Of a stretch of DNA of 64,000 nucleotides, positions 38,691-47,285 are shown piece by piece (position 1 is the first letter of the stretch; every line of letters begins with the position of its first letter). A program made the position numbers and the translations under genes. Source of the stretch: Zobellia roscoffensis (GTDB lineage: Bacteria > Bacteroidota > Bacteroidia > Flavobacteriales > Flavobacteriaceae). Location: contig NZ_JADDXT010000002.1 of the NCBI RefSeq assembly GCF_015330165.1, positions 4,442,911-4,506,910 of the forward strand, given 5' to 3'. The notes beneath the pieces were generated by a model that did no database searches, was not told the DNA's origin, and saw nothing but the letters and a program-made list of their open reading frames with translations.

Positions 38691-40295
38691 TTAATCCACA
38701 GTCACATTACTACCCCACCAATCATTTTTAGGATCAAAATCAGGAGACAAAAAGTTGAGTCTCTCTTTCTCTAGGGATGGCAGTTTCTTATCTACGATCT
38801 TCTTGAGATATGCCTCCTCTTTTTGTAAACTATACTCTGGGTCTTTCGATGGATACCGAGCCCCAACTTCATCTAAATAGGCGAATAATTGTTCACTTAA
38901 TTGCTTTTGTAAATCTGTATGTTCTGAAGCAACATCTGTTAACTCCTCTAAGTCATCTTTAAGGTTATAAAGCTCTTCCCTATCATCTTCATAGTAATGA
39001 ATCAATTTCCAATCGCCTTTTCTAATAACCGAAGATGGTTCTCCCCCTTGGTTACCATAATGTGGATAATGCCAAAACAACGGACGCTCTTCAAAATTTC
39101 CTCCCTTAAGAATTGGTAGTAGACTTTTTCCATCTAAATGTTGTTCCGGTTTTAAATCAATACCGGCTATATCAAGAATTGTTGGATAAAAATCTGCTCC
39201 AGTTACGGGCTCCGAAGTAGATGCCCCGCTTTTAACCAACCAAGGTGCTCTTATAAAATACGGTTCGCGAATACCTCCTTCAAATTGATATCCCTTACCT
39301 CCTCTTAACGGAAGGTTTGAAGTAGAAAAAGAATCACCTGCAGAAACACCTCCGTTATCAGACGTAAAAACTACCAATGTATTTTTATCGAGCCCCAAAG
39401 AATCTAGTGTTTGCAAAACTCTACCCACAGCATCATCCATAGTTTCTACCAAACCAGCATAAACGGGATTATCCTGCACTTGGCGTATCGGGAGGAATTT
39501 TTCCATCTTATAGCCTATTTCCGCAATTCCGTTTTTCTCTGCCTTTTTCTGATACTTGGCCCATTTGCCTTTGGTGGTCTGAATAGGTCCGTGAACCGCA
39601 TAAAAAGAAAGATAGGCAAAGACAGGCTGACCCGTTTTCTCAGGATTATTCTCTTTCAGAAAATTTACGGTTTCTTCCGCTAGACGCATCGTTAGGTTTT
39701 CACCATCTTCATGATTCTCCAGATTGGGATTGGTATAAGGCGCAAAATAACCTCCATTGGGGCTACCAGCATCCCATCCTCCTTTATTAATATCAAAACC
39801 ATGGTCTTCGGGCCATGAGCCTTTTTCCCCTAAATGCCATTTTCCTGCAAAGAAAGTTTTGTATCCAGCCGCTTTCATAGCTTCAGGCAAAGTAGTGGCT
39901 TGGGCAGGAAGATTATGTTCATAATCTGGAGGTAGTAATTTATTAAAACGACCCGCTTTTCGCCAGTCCTCACCTACTTGTGCTCCAATCCAATCTGTAA
40001 TTCCGTGCCTTGCCGTGAATGTACCTAACATAATACTGGCCCTAGAAGGACTACAGACCCTACTGGCTGCATACCCATTGGTAAAATTCATTCCCTCATT
40101 GGCTATCCTATCAATATTTGGAGTTTCATAAAACTTACTGCCACTTACACTTAAATCATGGTACCCATAATCATCTGCTAGAATGAACAAAACATTTGGC
40201 CTAACGGCCTTTTCTTCTACTTTTTTTTCATCGTTCTTACAACTGGTCAGAACCAAACAAGTTACTGCCAAAATCGAATAGAGAAAATGCTTCAT
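38691..40295 (-). CDS. S1-family sulfatase lipoprotein
   Basis: A 534-residue sulfatase with a lipobox (LVLTSC, Cys19), metal-binding Asp41/Asp42 in LADDYGYHD and the formylglycine motif CSPSR with Cys81. It also has GKWHLGEKGSWPEDHGF near 155-170 and TSDNGG near 310. It resembles sulfatases that act on single sulfated sugars or chain ends in algal-polysaccharide loci. It lies between the SusCD pair 2 and the P450 operon and has terminators on both sides, so it forms its own transcript. The sulfate position is unknown. Surface or periplasmic location follows from the lipid anchor. Confidence 0.87.
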   Translation of the reverse strand: MKHFLYSILAVTCLVLTSCKNDEKKVEEKAVRPNVLFILADDYGYHDLSVSGSKFYETPNIDRIANEGMNFTNGYAASRVCSPSRASIMLGTFTARHGITDWIGAQVGEDWRKAGRFNKLLPPDYEHNLPAQATTLPEAMKAAGYKTFFAGKWHLGEKGSWPEDHGFDINKGGWDAGSPNGGYFAPYTNPNLENHEDGENLTMRLAEETVNFLKENNPEKTGQPVFAYLSFYAVHGPIQTTKGKWAKYQKKAEKNGIAEIGYKMEKFLPIRQVQDNPVYAGLVETMDDAVGRVLQTLDSLGLDKNTLVVFTSDNGGVSAGDSFSTSNLPLRGGKGYQFEGGIREPYFIRAPWLVKSGASTSEPVTGADFYPTILDIAGIDLKPEQHLDGKSLLPILKGGNFEERPLFWHYPHYGNQGGEPSSVIRKGDWKLIHYYEDDREELYNLKDDLEELTDVASEHTDLQKQLSEQLFAYLDEVGARYPSKDPEYSLQKEEAYLKKIVDKKLPSLEKERLNFLSPDFDPKNDWWGSNVTVD

Positions 40296-40433
40296 ACTTT
40301 TCTTAAATTTTATGGTGAATTACTTTTATCGAGATGAAAGATACTAAATTATAGGGTTGACAAAGTTTCAATAATTCACTATTTCATTCATATAAAAAAT
40401 AATATTCCAGAATAAACAATATCCCATAAATAA

Positions 40434-40460
40434 ACAAAGCCTCTATTAAAGAGGCTTTGT
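40434..40460 (-). terminator. Terminator of the P450 operon
   Basis: ACAAAGCCTC pairs perfectly with GAGGCTTTGT (10 bp, 7-base loop), beginning 11 bases past the dioxygenase stop. The minus-strand tail is T-rich but interrupted (TTTATTTAT). Confidence 0.75.
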
Positions 40461-40471
40461 TTGCTATATTT

Positions 40472-41356
40472 TTATTTTTTATCAAAAAGAAGAGGGAAAA
40501 ATTTACCGTCCATTTTTTCACCTTTCGGAACCCTAATGGGTGTACCTCTAAGCATCTCTCCATCAGTATCACTTAACGTTCCGTCCGAAAATACATTTAA
40601 AACAAAAGCACGTCTACTAAATTCTGACTTATTCTCATACGAACCATGGATCATTAAAGGATGGTGAAAAGAACCATACCCCTTTTTAAGCTCAATAGGT
40701 ACGGGATTAAAATTCGCCTTTTGTTCATCGGTCATAAATTCCATAAGTCCTTCCATTTTACCTGCAAGTTCCGGCTTTTGTAGGAGTCCCCATTTGTGAC
40801 TTCCAGGCACATAATAAAGACAACCATTTTCTGTAGTGGCATCATCCAAACCTGTCCAACAGGTTAAATGTTGCATGGGCATTGTTCTAATCCAAAAAGA
40901 ATAATCTTGATGCCAAGCCACTACACCACCGTGGTTTGAGGGTTTACAGAACAACTGATCATGCCAAAACCTAACATTATTGTTACCTAATAATTGACTT
41001 GCCGCCATGGTAAAAGCTGGGTTCCATAATATATCATGAAATCCTTCAGTAATGCGCCAATGCCCTAAGGAATGAAAAAGCACGGTATTAGGGTCTGTAG
41101 ATTGATTCCCATGAAATTCATAAAAAAGCTCGTGTGCCGGGTGTTTCGGGTCACGTATTTCTTCCAATTCCTTTCGGAGAACATTAATCTGGCTTTCATC
41201 CAACAATTTTATTCCAGAAACATAACCATGCTCATGAAAATGGGCTACTTGCTCATCACTCAATTTATACTGTTCCCATTCCTCTGGTGATTTTGGCTGC
41301 TTAAAAAGGTCCGAAATCAATTCGTGGCGGTCGGCCAAATCTTCTACTAATTGCAT
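40472..41356 (-). CDS. Phytanoyl-CoA dioxygenase-like Fe(II)/2-oxoglutarate oxygenase
   Basis: A 294-residue PhyH-family protein. The iron-binding facial triad is visible: His149 and Asp151 (WHQDYSFW) and His237 (LMIHGSY). Arg249 is a candidate for binding 2-oxoglutarate. It has no signal peptide, so it is cytoplasmic. It is the last gene of the P450 operon, 68 bases after the esterase gene and just before the terminator. A second oxygenase with a P450 is unexpected. It might oxidise another methylated or modified sugar, or an intermediate, but nothing in the sequence fixes the substrate. Confidence 0.8.
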   Translation of the reverse strand: MQLVEDLADRHELISDLFKQPKSPEEWEQYKLSDEQVAHFHEHGYVSGIKLLDESQINVLRKELEEIRDPKHPAHELFYEFHGNQSTDPNTVLFHSLGHWRITEGFHDILWNPAFTMAASQLLGNNNVRFWHDQLFCKPSNHGGVVAWHQDYSFWIRTMPMQHLTCWTGLDDATTENGCLYYVPGSHKWGLLQKPELAGKMEGLMEFMTDEQKANFNPVPIELKKGYGSFHHPLMIHGSYENKSEFSRRAFVLNVFSDGTLSDTDGEMLRGTPIRVPKGEKMDGKFFPLLFDKK

Positions 41357-41424
41357 GGTTTTTGATTCTTTAATTTATGGTTGATTATTTATGAAAGCCT
41401 TATATATACCAAATCACAAACGGC

Positions 41425-42216
41425 TTAACTGTGAGAAGCAAAAAATCGTAACGTATCTTTGACATGTTCGCTCCAGTACGTCCATTCATGAGCTCCATTA
41501 AACTCCTCATAAATGTGAGGAATTTCATGCTCTTCTAACTGCTCGTGAAGCTTTCGGTTATATGCTATAAGCTGATCTTGGCTACCACAATCAAAACGCA
41601 AGTATGGTAAATGATTCTTATTCTTTTTTATTAATGCCCAAACGGAATTCTCCCAAGCATCTTCCTGCTCATAATTATCCAAGGATTCTTCTACAAAAAG
41701 ATGCATCTGCTCTAAATCTGTAATGGACGAGTGACCAGAAATTGCTTTAAATCGATTATGATATTTCACGCCTAAACGTAAAGCACCAAAACCACCCATG
41801 GACAATCCGGATATAAACAGTTCTGATTTTTTACTAACAGATGGAATATTCTCTATTATGGCATTAGGTACATCATCAACAATCCAACTTTCAAAATCTT
41901 TTTGATTATGCGGAAGATAACCGGAACCATCTCCCCAAAGTCCGTCTGAAGGCATAGCTATCACCATCGGTGGAATTTCCCCGCTCTCCATCATCTCAAG
42001 GGCAGAAATATGAACTCCCGCCTTTTGAGACCACACCCAAGCACTGCCATAAACCCCATGAAGCAAAATAACAAGTGGCAAATCTACCAAGTCCGTCATG
42101 GGTGGTACAAATACACAAATATCCCCTCTGCCCTTTAGTTTATTGGTCTTTACAGTTATGAACCTAAGGTTTGCACTCTCGTATGCGGCATCTGAAATTT
42201 CGGTGGTTCTGAACAT
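41425..42216 (-). CDS. Esterase, S-formylglutathione hydrolase / esterase D-like
   Basis: A 263-residue alpha/beta hydrolase of the esterase D (putative esterase) family. It has an LLHGVYGS oxyanion segment (about 51-58), the nucleophile elbow GLSMGG with Ser139, and a late His in NGAHEWTYW near 247. The family includes S-formylglutathione hydrolase, which finishes thiol-dependent formaldehyde oxidation by releasing formate. It lies 6 bases after the class III-like alcohol dehydrogenase gene. That fits a formaldehyde-clearing pair serving the P450. No signal peptide. A sugar esterase role is a weaker alternative. Confidence 0.75.
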   Translation of the reverse strand: MFRTTEISDAAYESANLRFITVKTNKLKGRGDICVFVPPMTDLVDLPLVILLHGVYGSAWVWSQKAGVHISALEMMESGEIPPMVIAMPSDGLWGDGSGYLPHNQKDFESWIVDDVPNAIIENIPSVSKKSELFISGLSMGGFGALRLGVKYHNRFKAISGHSSITDLEQMHLFVEESLDNYEQEDAWENSVWALIKKNKNHLPYLRFDCGSQDQLIAYNRKLHEQLEEHEIPHIYEEFNGAHEWTYWSEHVKDTLRFFASHS

Positions 42217-42222
42217 GTTTAT

Positions 42223-43341
42223 TTAATCAAAAACTATTACCCCTTTTGCATTTTTACCGGCCAACATATCATCTAAGGCCAATTGTAAATCATCTAGTTT
42301 GTATTCTTTGGTAATCATTTCGTCTAACTTCAAATCTCCTTTTTTGTACAATCGTACCAGTTTTGGAAAATCGATTTGTGGTCGGCATTTCCCATACAGC
42401 GGGTTGATGTAAATTTTATCCCATTCAAAAAGACGCATATCTATCGTAATATCTTCCTCAATACCACTTACCTGAACGGCTGTACCTGCATTGCGAATCA
42501 TTGCTAATGGAGCAGCTCCCAATGCAGGAATAGCGGTACACTCAAAAGCATAATCTGCCCCTCTACCCCCAAGCATAGTTTTTACCTGCTCTGCAACGTT
42601 TGCCAATCCCTCATCCCCCTTATCGGCAAGAATAACATCTGTAGCACCAAATTGCTTGGCCAGCTCTAGTTTATTAGGATTGATGTCTACAGCGATTATT
42701 TTACCTGCGCCAGAAATTTCACAGGCATTTATAACATTGAGTCCAACACCACCACATCCCAAAATTACAGCAGAACTACCGGCAGCTAATTTTGCTGAAT
42801 TCACTACCGAACCATAGCCTGTCATTACGCCACAACTGATAATACTAGCAGCAGAGAAATTTAAATTTTCCTCTTCTACCTTAACTACTGCAGATTCTTT
42901 TACCAAAGCGTATTCGCTTAGCGTACCTAGATTAAAAGAACGTTCAATTGGTTTACCTTCCCATTGGCTACCTTCCAAATGCGCATGACCGGGAGTATGC
43001 CCATTTCCACCAGCGACAACCGGGGAATTGTTTTCACATATATGCTGATTGCCTTCTTGACATTGAAAACAATCATAACAAGGAGTTGCCCAATTCAAAA
43101 GAACCTGGTCCCCTACTTTTAAATCTTTGATACCAGCTCCTACTTTTTCAATGACTCCTGCTCCCTCATGCCCCATTACAATAGGTTTTCCCCAAGTAAG
43201 GGAATCATAATCCGTATGGCAAAGACCAGCAGCCTTTACCTTAACAAGTAACTCGTCCGCTTTTGGTTCGGCAACAGTAACTTCGGTAATGATAAAAGAA
43301 CCATCTCCTTTAGCCACTGCACTTTTTGATTGAATAGACAT
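42223..43341 (-). CDS. Zinc alcohol dehydrogenase, class III / formaldehyde dehydrogenase-like
   Basis: A 372-residue MDR alcohol dehydrogenase. The catalytic zinc motif is GLCHTD (Cys near 41) with GHE near 58-60, and the full structural zinc lobe is present, with four Cys near 88-102 (CYDCFQCQEGNQHIC). The nucleotide motif GCGGVG is near 194. The length and pattern match the class III group, which includes glutathione- or mycothiol-linked formaldehyde dehydrogenases. Oxidative demethylation by the P450 would release formaldehyde, which this enzyme could oxidise. It lies between the ferredoxin reductase and the esterase gene with gaps of 20 and 6 bases. Confidence 0.8.
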   Translation of the reverse strand: MSIQSKSAVAKGDGSFIITEVTVAEPKADELLVKVKAAGLCHTDYDSLTWGKPIVMGHEGAGVIEKVGAGIKDLKVGDQVLLNWATPCYDCFQCQEGNQHICENNSPVVAGGNGHTPGHAHLEGSQWEGKPIERSFNLGTLSEYALVKESAVVKVEEENLNFSAASIISCGVMTGYGSVVNSAKLAAGSSAVILGCGGVGLNVINACEISGAGKIIAVDINPNKLELAKQFGATDVILADKGDEGLANVAEQVKTMLGGRGADYAFECTAIPALGAAPLAMIRNAGTAVQVSGIEEDITIDMRLFEWDKIYINPLYGKCRPQIDFPKLVRLYKKGDLKLDEMITKEYKLDDLQLALDDMLAGKNAKGVIVFD

Positions 43342-43361
43342 CTATTGTGTTTTATATTTGA

Positions 43362-44618
43362 TTATTGCGCGATAAGATTAGCTGGCTTGAACTCAGCCGT
43401 AGGATCACCCAATTTTGATTTATCTAATTTCTCGCCTCCTTTGATAAATTTTGTGCCGTACACGTAGGCTTTCGCATTGTTTACGGCATCGACGGCCAAA
43501 AGCGTATCGCCTTTAAAGTACCACACAGAAAAGCAGTTTTCTTTATCCGCTTCTTTGCGCACCACTACATCATCATAATCCTGAGAAAGACCTACCATCT
43601 GTAATTTTACATCATATTGATCAGACCAAAACCATGGTAAAGAATTGTAAGCGCATACTTTACCATTTATGGCTGCTGCTGCAATTTTTGCTTGATCTAC
43701 CGCATTTTGTACCGATTCTAAGCGGATATGACGCTTGTAATGCGGATTATGATGAAAAGTACAATCCCCAATGGCATAAATATCTTTATCACTGGTTTGT
43801 GCCATTTCATTCACCTGAATACCATTTTCTATGGTCAAACCGGCTTTTTCTGCCAGTTCTTTGTTTACATGAATACCAACACCAACCACAATCATATCGG
43901 CCTCATAATTCGTTCCATCCGAACAGACCACGATATTTCTATTCCCATTACTCTCTATAGAAACTACATTTTTTTCGGTGAGTACGGCTACACCATGCTC
44001 AGCATGAAGTTTTTGAAAAAATAGGGACATTTCCGGTGCTGTTACCCTGGCGAGTGTCCTAGACTCTCGTTCTAAAACGACTACTTCTGCTCCCATTTTT
44101 TTTAGGGATGCAGCAGTTTCTAGTCCAATATATCCTCCTCCAATAACTACTACCTTAAGACCTACATTTTCTGCAACGGTCTTTCGGATATTGGCCACAT
44201 CTGCAGCTGATCGTAACGCAAATGAATTCTTTGCCGTATCCAACCCCGGAATAGGAGGCATAATTGGCCGAGCACCAGTGGCAATTACGAGTTTATCATA
44301 TCCTAGCGATGTTCCATCAGCTAAAACAACCTTCTTATTTTCGCGGTTAATAGCGTCTACCCAAACACCCAGTTTAAGATTTATATTCTCTTTTACATAA
44401 CTCTCTTCTGACTTCAGAAGGTTTTTCTCAATGCTATCTACACTGGTCAAATATGCTTTGGACAATGGAGGCCTGTGGTAAGGTAAAGTAGGGTCAATAT
44501 CTATCATGGTAATTGTACCCTCCCAGCCTTCTCTGCGCAAAGCAAACGCAAAGTTCACCCCTGCATGGCTGGCGCCTATTACTACACAATTTTGATTGTT
44601 TGTTGTACTTTCTGACAT
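43362..44618 (-). CDS. FAD-dependent ferredoxin reductase for the P450
   Basis: A 418-residue flavoprotein of the putidaredoxin/rhodocoxin reductase type. The FAD motif is GASHAG (residues 15-20) and the NAD(P)H motif GGGYIGLETA (about 158-167). A second FAD contact, IYAIGDC, lies near 275. It passes electrons from NAD(P)H to the [2Fe-2S] ferredoxin encoded 6 bases upstream, which in turn reduces the P450. This gives a complete class I three-component P450 system in a single operon. No signal peptide, so cytoplasmic. Confidence 0.9.
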   Translation of the reverse strand: MSESTTNNQNCVVIGASHAGVNFAFALRREGWEGTITMIDIDPTLPYHRPPLSKAYLTSVDSIEKNLLKSEESYVKENINLKLGVWVDAINRENKKVVLADGTSLGYDKLVIATGARPIMPPIPGLDTAKNSFALRSAADVANIRKTVAENVGLKVVVIGGGYIGLETAASLKKMGAEVVVLERESRTLARVTAPEMSLFFQKLHAEHGVAVLTEKNVVSIESNGNRNIVVCSDGTNYEADMIVVGVGIHVNKELAEKAGLTIENGIQVNEMAQTSDKDIYAIGDCTFHHNPHYKRHIRLESVQNAVDQAKIAAAAINGKVCAYNSLPWFWSDQYDVKLQMVGLSQDYDDVVVRKEADKENCFSVWYFKGDTLLAVDAVNNAKAYVYGTKFIKGGEKLDKSKLGDPTAEFKPANLIAQ

Positions 44619-44624
44619 TATGTT

Positions 44625-44933
44625 TTATTTGGCTACTTTCAACACAACACCATCAATAGCATCGGTAATATCTATTTGGCAGCATAAACGGCTATATTCA
44701 TCTGCATTATCATCCAACTCTAGCATATCTGTCTCAATTTCGCTTGCACTTCCTGTTTTCTCCATGTCTTCTGGAGCTACATGCACATGGCAAGTAGCGC
44801 AGGAGCAAACTCCGCCACAATCGCCATCAATTCCCGGCACACCATTATCTACGGCCAATGCCATTACGGAACCCGAGGTTCCTTCTAAAGTTATTGTTTC
44901 TTCATCGTTGGTTATAAAAGTGATTTTTGCCAT
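44625..44933 (-). CDS. [2Fe-2S] ferredoxin, adrenodoxin/putidaredoxin type
   Basis: A 102-residue ferredoxin. The cluster ligands follow the vertebrate-type spacing C-x5-C-x2-C: Cys39, Cys45 and Cys48, with the fourth at Cys84 or Cys85 (RLCCQ). An additional Cys43 lies inside the loop. It carries one electron at a time from the reductase to the P450. It is sandwiched between these two genes with gaps of 5 and 6 bases, so the stoichiometry is probably set by translational coupling. Confidence 0.92.
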   Translation of the reverse strand: MAKITFITNDEETITLEGTSGSVMALAVDNGVPGIDGDCGGVCSCATCHVHVAPEDMEKTGSASEIETDMLELDDNADEYSRLCCQIDITDAIDGVVLKVAK

Positions 44934-44938
44934 GGATT

Positions 44939-46102
44939 CTATTTTATTAAAGGATTGAATTTCATATGTATACTGTGAAAGCCCACTTTACGTTTAAAGT
45001 GATGTAAATCTTCTATGTTTTCCTCGCAATCAAGTATTTCAAACGAGCTTACTTTTTCAGCCAAAGTCTGAAGTAATATTTTCATTATCTGTCTTGCATG
45101 GGTAGCCCCCAAACAATTATGATGACTAAAGCCAAAACCTACATGCGGATTTATTTTTCGGTCCATTACAATCTCATTTGGATTCTCAAACACTTTGGAA
45201 TCCCTATTGGCAGACGCCCAACATAATGATACTCTAGTATCTGCTTTTGCCGCATGTTCGCAGACAAAAGTATCTTCCGTAACTACACGCCCCATTTGGG
45301 TAAGTGGAGAAAAATACCGAATCATCTCTTCTACGGTCTTTCCTGTAATTTCAGGTTCATTACGCAAGCGCTCCAAAGACTCGGGGTTTTCGGCCAAATA
45401 CGCTATGGCATTTGTAACCGCGTTTATTACGGTGTCTCTTCCCCCAGCAAAAGTCAGTACCATTACTCCTTTTACTTCCTCTTTAGTCAACTTTCTACCT
45501 TCAAATTCAGAGTCCAAAAGCACGGAGTACATGTCGTCCGTTGGGCTTTTGGCTGCACGGTCTATTTGAGCATCTATATAATCATATAGGATATTCGCCT
45601 TGTCCCCATCAAGAGCTTCACCTTCACTTCTAAAGACGTGGGTTCCCCAAGATATCCAGGTTTCGGATTTCGAAAAAGGTGTGTTCAAAAGAAGCGTTAA
45701 CGCCCTAGATTGTAACTTAAGTGCCAAATCGGTCACTACTTCAACAGAATCTTCCTGAAGTACTTCGTCTATTATATTCGCTATCTGTGCCGCTAACTTC
45801 TCTTGATATTCTGCCTGCAATGGCCTTTTAAACCAAGGTTCTACTAAGGCCCTATACATACCATGGACCGGTGGATCTACTTCAAAAGGTATTTGACGTG
45901 TCTCCCGAATATTTACTTCAGAAGGTACCACAATACGTCCGGGAACAGCTCCTGATTGAAATGTTTTATAATTGTGTGCTGTTTTACGAACGTCCTTATG
46001 ACGTAAAAGCATGGTTACCGGATCATCTTGATCATCCATTTTACCGTAACCTTTTGACTCTCTAGCCTTTTCAAATGGATCTGGAAGCGCACTTTTTTTC
46101 AT
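44939..46102 (-). CDS. Cytochrome P450, probable 6-O-methyl-D-galactose demethylase
   Basis: A 387-residue soluble bacterial P450. The I-helix oxygen-activation motif is AGGRDT (about 219-224), the K-helix ExxR lies in EEMIRYF near 265, and the haem-binding Cys330 lies in GFSHHNCLG. There is no membrane anchor. It is the first gene of an operon with ferredoxin, reductase, formaldehyde-type dehydrogenase and esterase. P450s of this arrangement in marine Flavobacteriia (Zobellia, Formosa) remove the methyl group of 6-O-methyl-D-galactose from porphyran, giving D-galactose and formaldehyde. The family is certain; the substrate follows from this known system and the surrounding agar/porphyran genes. 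Confidence 0.87.
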   Translation of the reverse strand: MKKSALPDPFEKARESKGYGKMDDQDDPVTMLLRHKDVRKTAHNYKTFQSGAVPGRIVVPSEVNIRETRQIPFEVDPPVHGMYRALVEPWFKRPLQAEYQEKLAAQIANIIDEVLQEDSVEVVTDLALKLQSRALTLLLNTPFSKSETWISWGTHVFRSEGEALDGDKANILYDYIDAQIDRAAKSPTDDMYSVLLDSEFEGRKLTKEEVKGVMVLTFAGGRDTVINAVTNAIAYLAENPESLERLRNEPEITGKTVEEMIRYFSPLTQMGRVVTEDTFVCEHAAKADTRVSLCWASANRDSKVFENPNEIVMDRKINPHVGFGFSHHNCLGATHARQIMKILLQTLAEKVSSFEILDCEENIEDLHHFKRKVGFHSIHMKFNPLIK

Positions 46103-46285
46103 TTGAATTCTATTAATGTTATACTAGTTATTACAAGGAGTTACAAAAATCAATATTTCGGAATCACTATCAGTTGCCTTTTTTAGCAAATAAGTACCTT
46201 ATTCTGTTACCTGTTATCAATTTTGTCGTATTTTCAAACAAAATAAACTATTCCAAAAGATTCTTATTTTTAATTTAGTATTAGA
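46103..46285. promoter_or_regulatory. Divergent promoter region of the P450 operon and the AraC gene
   Basis: 183 AT-rich bases between two divergent starts. A direct repeat TACCTTAT (46195-46202) and TACCTGTTAT (46208-46217), 13 bases apart, is a candidate AraC-type operator. No exact TAnnTTTG box was found on either strand. Confidence 0.35.
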
Positions 46286-47125
46286 ATGAAACCTGTATTA
46301 GAGCCCATACACTTAGACGAGCAGCGTACGATTACAAGCTTTTATCATTCTAAAAAAGATTTTGAAACGCCTTGGCATTTTCACCCTCAACATGAGCTTA
46401 CGTATATAGAAGAAAGCGTGGGTACTAAATTCGTGGGTGATTATGTTGGCCCGTACCAACCGGGCGAATTGGTTTTATTACGTTCAAATCTACCGCATTG
46501 CTGGAAAAACAACACCAATCTAGAAGGGCTATCAAAATCCATTGTGATACAATGGAATATTGGTGTTTTCCCTAAAGTACCGGAATTAGCTTCTTTATTT
46601 CATATGCTCAGGACCTCTTCTAGAGGGCTCTTATTCAATAAAGAAGAAACCGCTCCTCTTTTGTCGCGTTTAAAAAAATGTCCGGAACTAGAAGCTCATG
46701 ACCTATACATTGAATTACTTACCATTTTAGTGAAATTATCCAGTTGTAGTTATAAAACGCTGTCCGGAGCTAGTTTTACGGAAGACCTACCTTCTGAGTA
46801 TGGTAGTCGTATGGCTCAAATTCATGATTTTGTAGGATTGAACTATAATCGCAAAATTTACCTTAAAGAAGTGGCAGATTTAGTCAATATGTCAGAGCAA
46901 TCATTTTCTAGGTTTTTCACCAAAATGATGGGGCGTCCTTTCTTTACTTTTCTAAATGAATTTCGCATAAATATCTCGGCAAGAATGCTTCTTGACACTC
47001 ATGACTCAGTTTCTCAAATTGCATTTTCTTGTGGTTATGAATCGCTCCCTTTTTTTCATAGACAATTTAAAAAATTCATGGACAGCTCTCCCCTAGCCTA
47101 CCAAAGAAAATACGCAAAATCCTAA
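46286..47125 (+). CDS. AraC-family regulator with cupin sensor domain
   Basis: A 279-residue AraC/XylS protein. The N-terminal cupin-like sugar-sensing domain spans about residues 20-110 (FHPQHELTYIEE, then GELVLLRSNLPHCW). The C-terminal double HTH spans about 175-275 (YLKEVADLVNMSEQSFSRFFTKMMG and SVSQIAFSCGYESLPFFHRQFKKF). It is transcribed away from the P450 operon with 183 shared upstream bases, so it is likely to control that operon and perhaps the GH29 gene 160 bases downstream. The inducer is unknown; a galactose derivative would fit. Confidence 0.87.
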   Translation: MKPVLEPIHLDEQRTITSFYHSKKDFETPWHFHPQHELTYIEESVGTKFVGDYVGPYQPGELVLLRSNLPHCWKNNTNLEGLSKSIVIQWNIGVFPKVPELASLFHMLRTSSRGLLFNKEETAPLLSRLKKCPELEAHDLYIELLTILVKLSSCSYKTLSGASFTEDLPSEYGSRMAQIHDFVGLNYNRKIYLKEVADLVNMSEQSFSRFFTKMMGRPFFTFLNEFRINISARMLLDTHDSVSQIAFSCGYESLPFFHRQFKKFMDSSPLAYQRKYAKS

Positions 47126-47285
47126 TAAACTGCGTATTAACAACTCATCAAAAACACTACAAATTAAATAAATGACCATTTGTTGTAGTTATTTGAACAA
47201 TTCGCTCTTTCTGTTATGTCATTAAATTGCAACTTAGCAACTCGTTAATAGCGCCAATCTTTGGCATCACTAACCAACCTTTTAA

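Noticed and set aside
47256..47263. AATCTTTG upstream of GH29 as a -7 box.
   Set aside because: It misses the leading TA by one base, and the nearest TTG is about 26 bases away, outside usual spacing.
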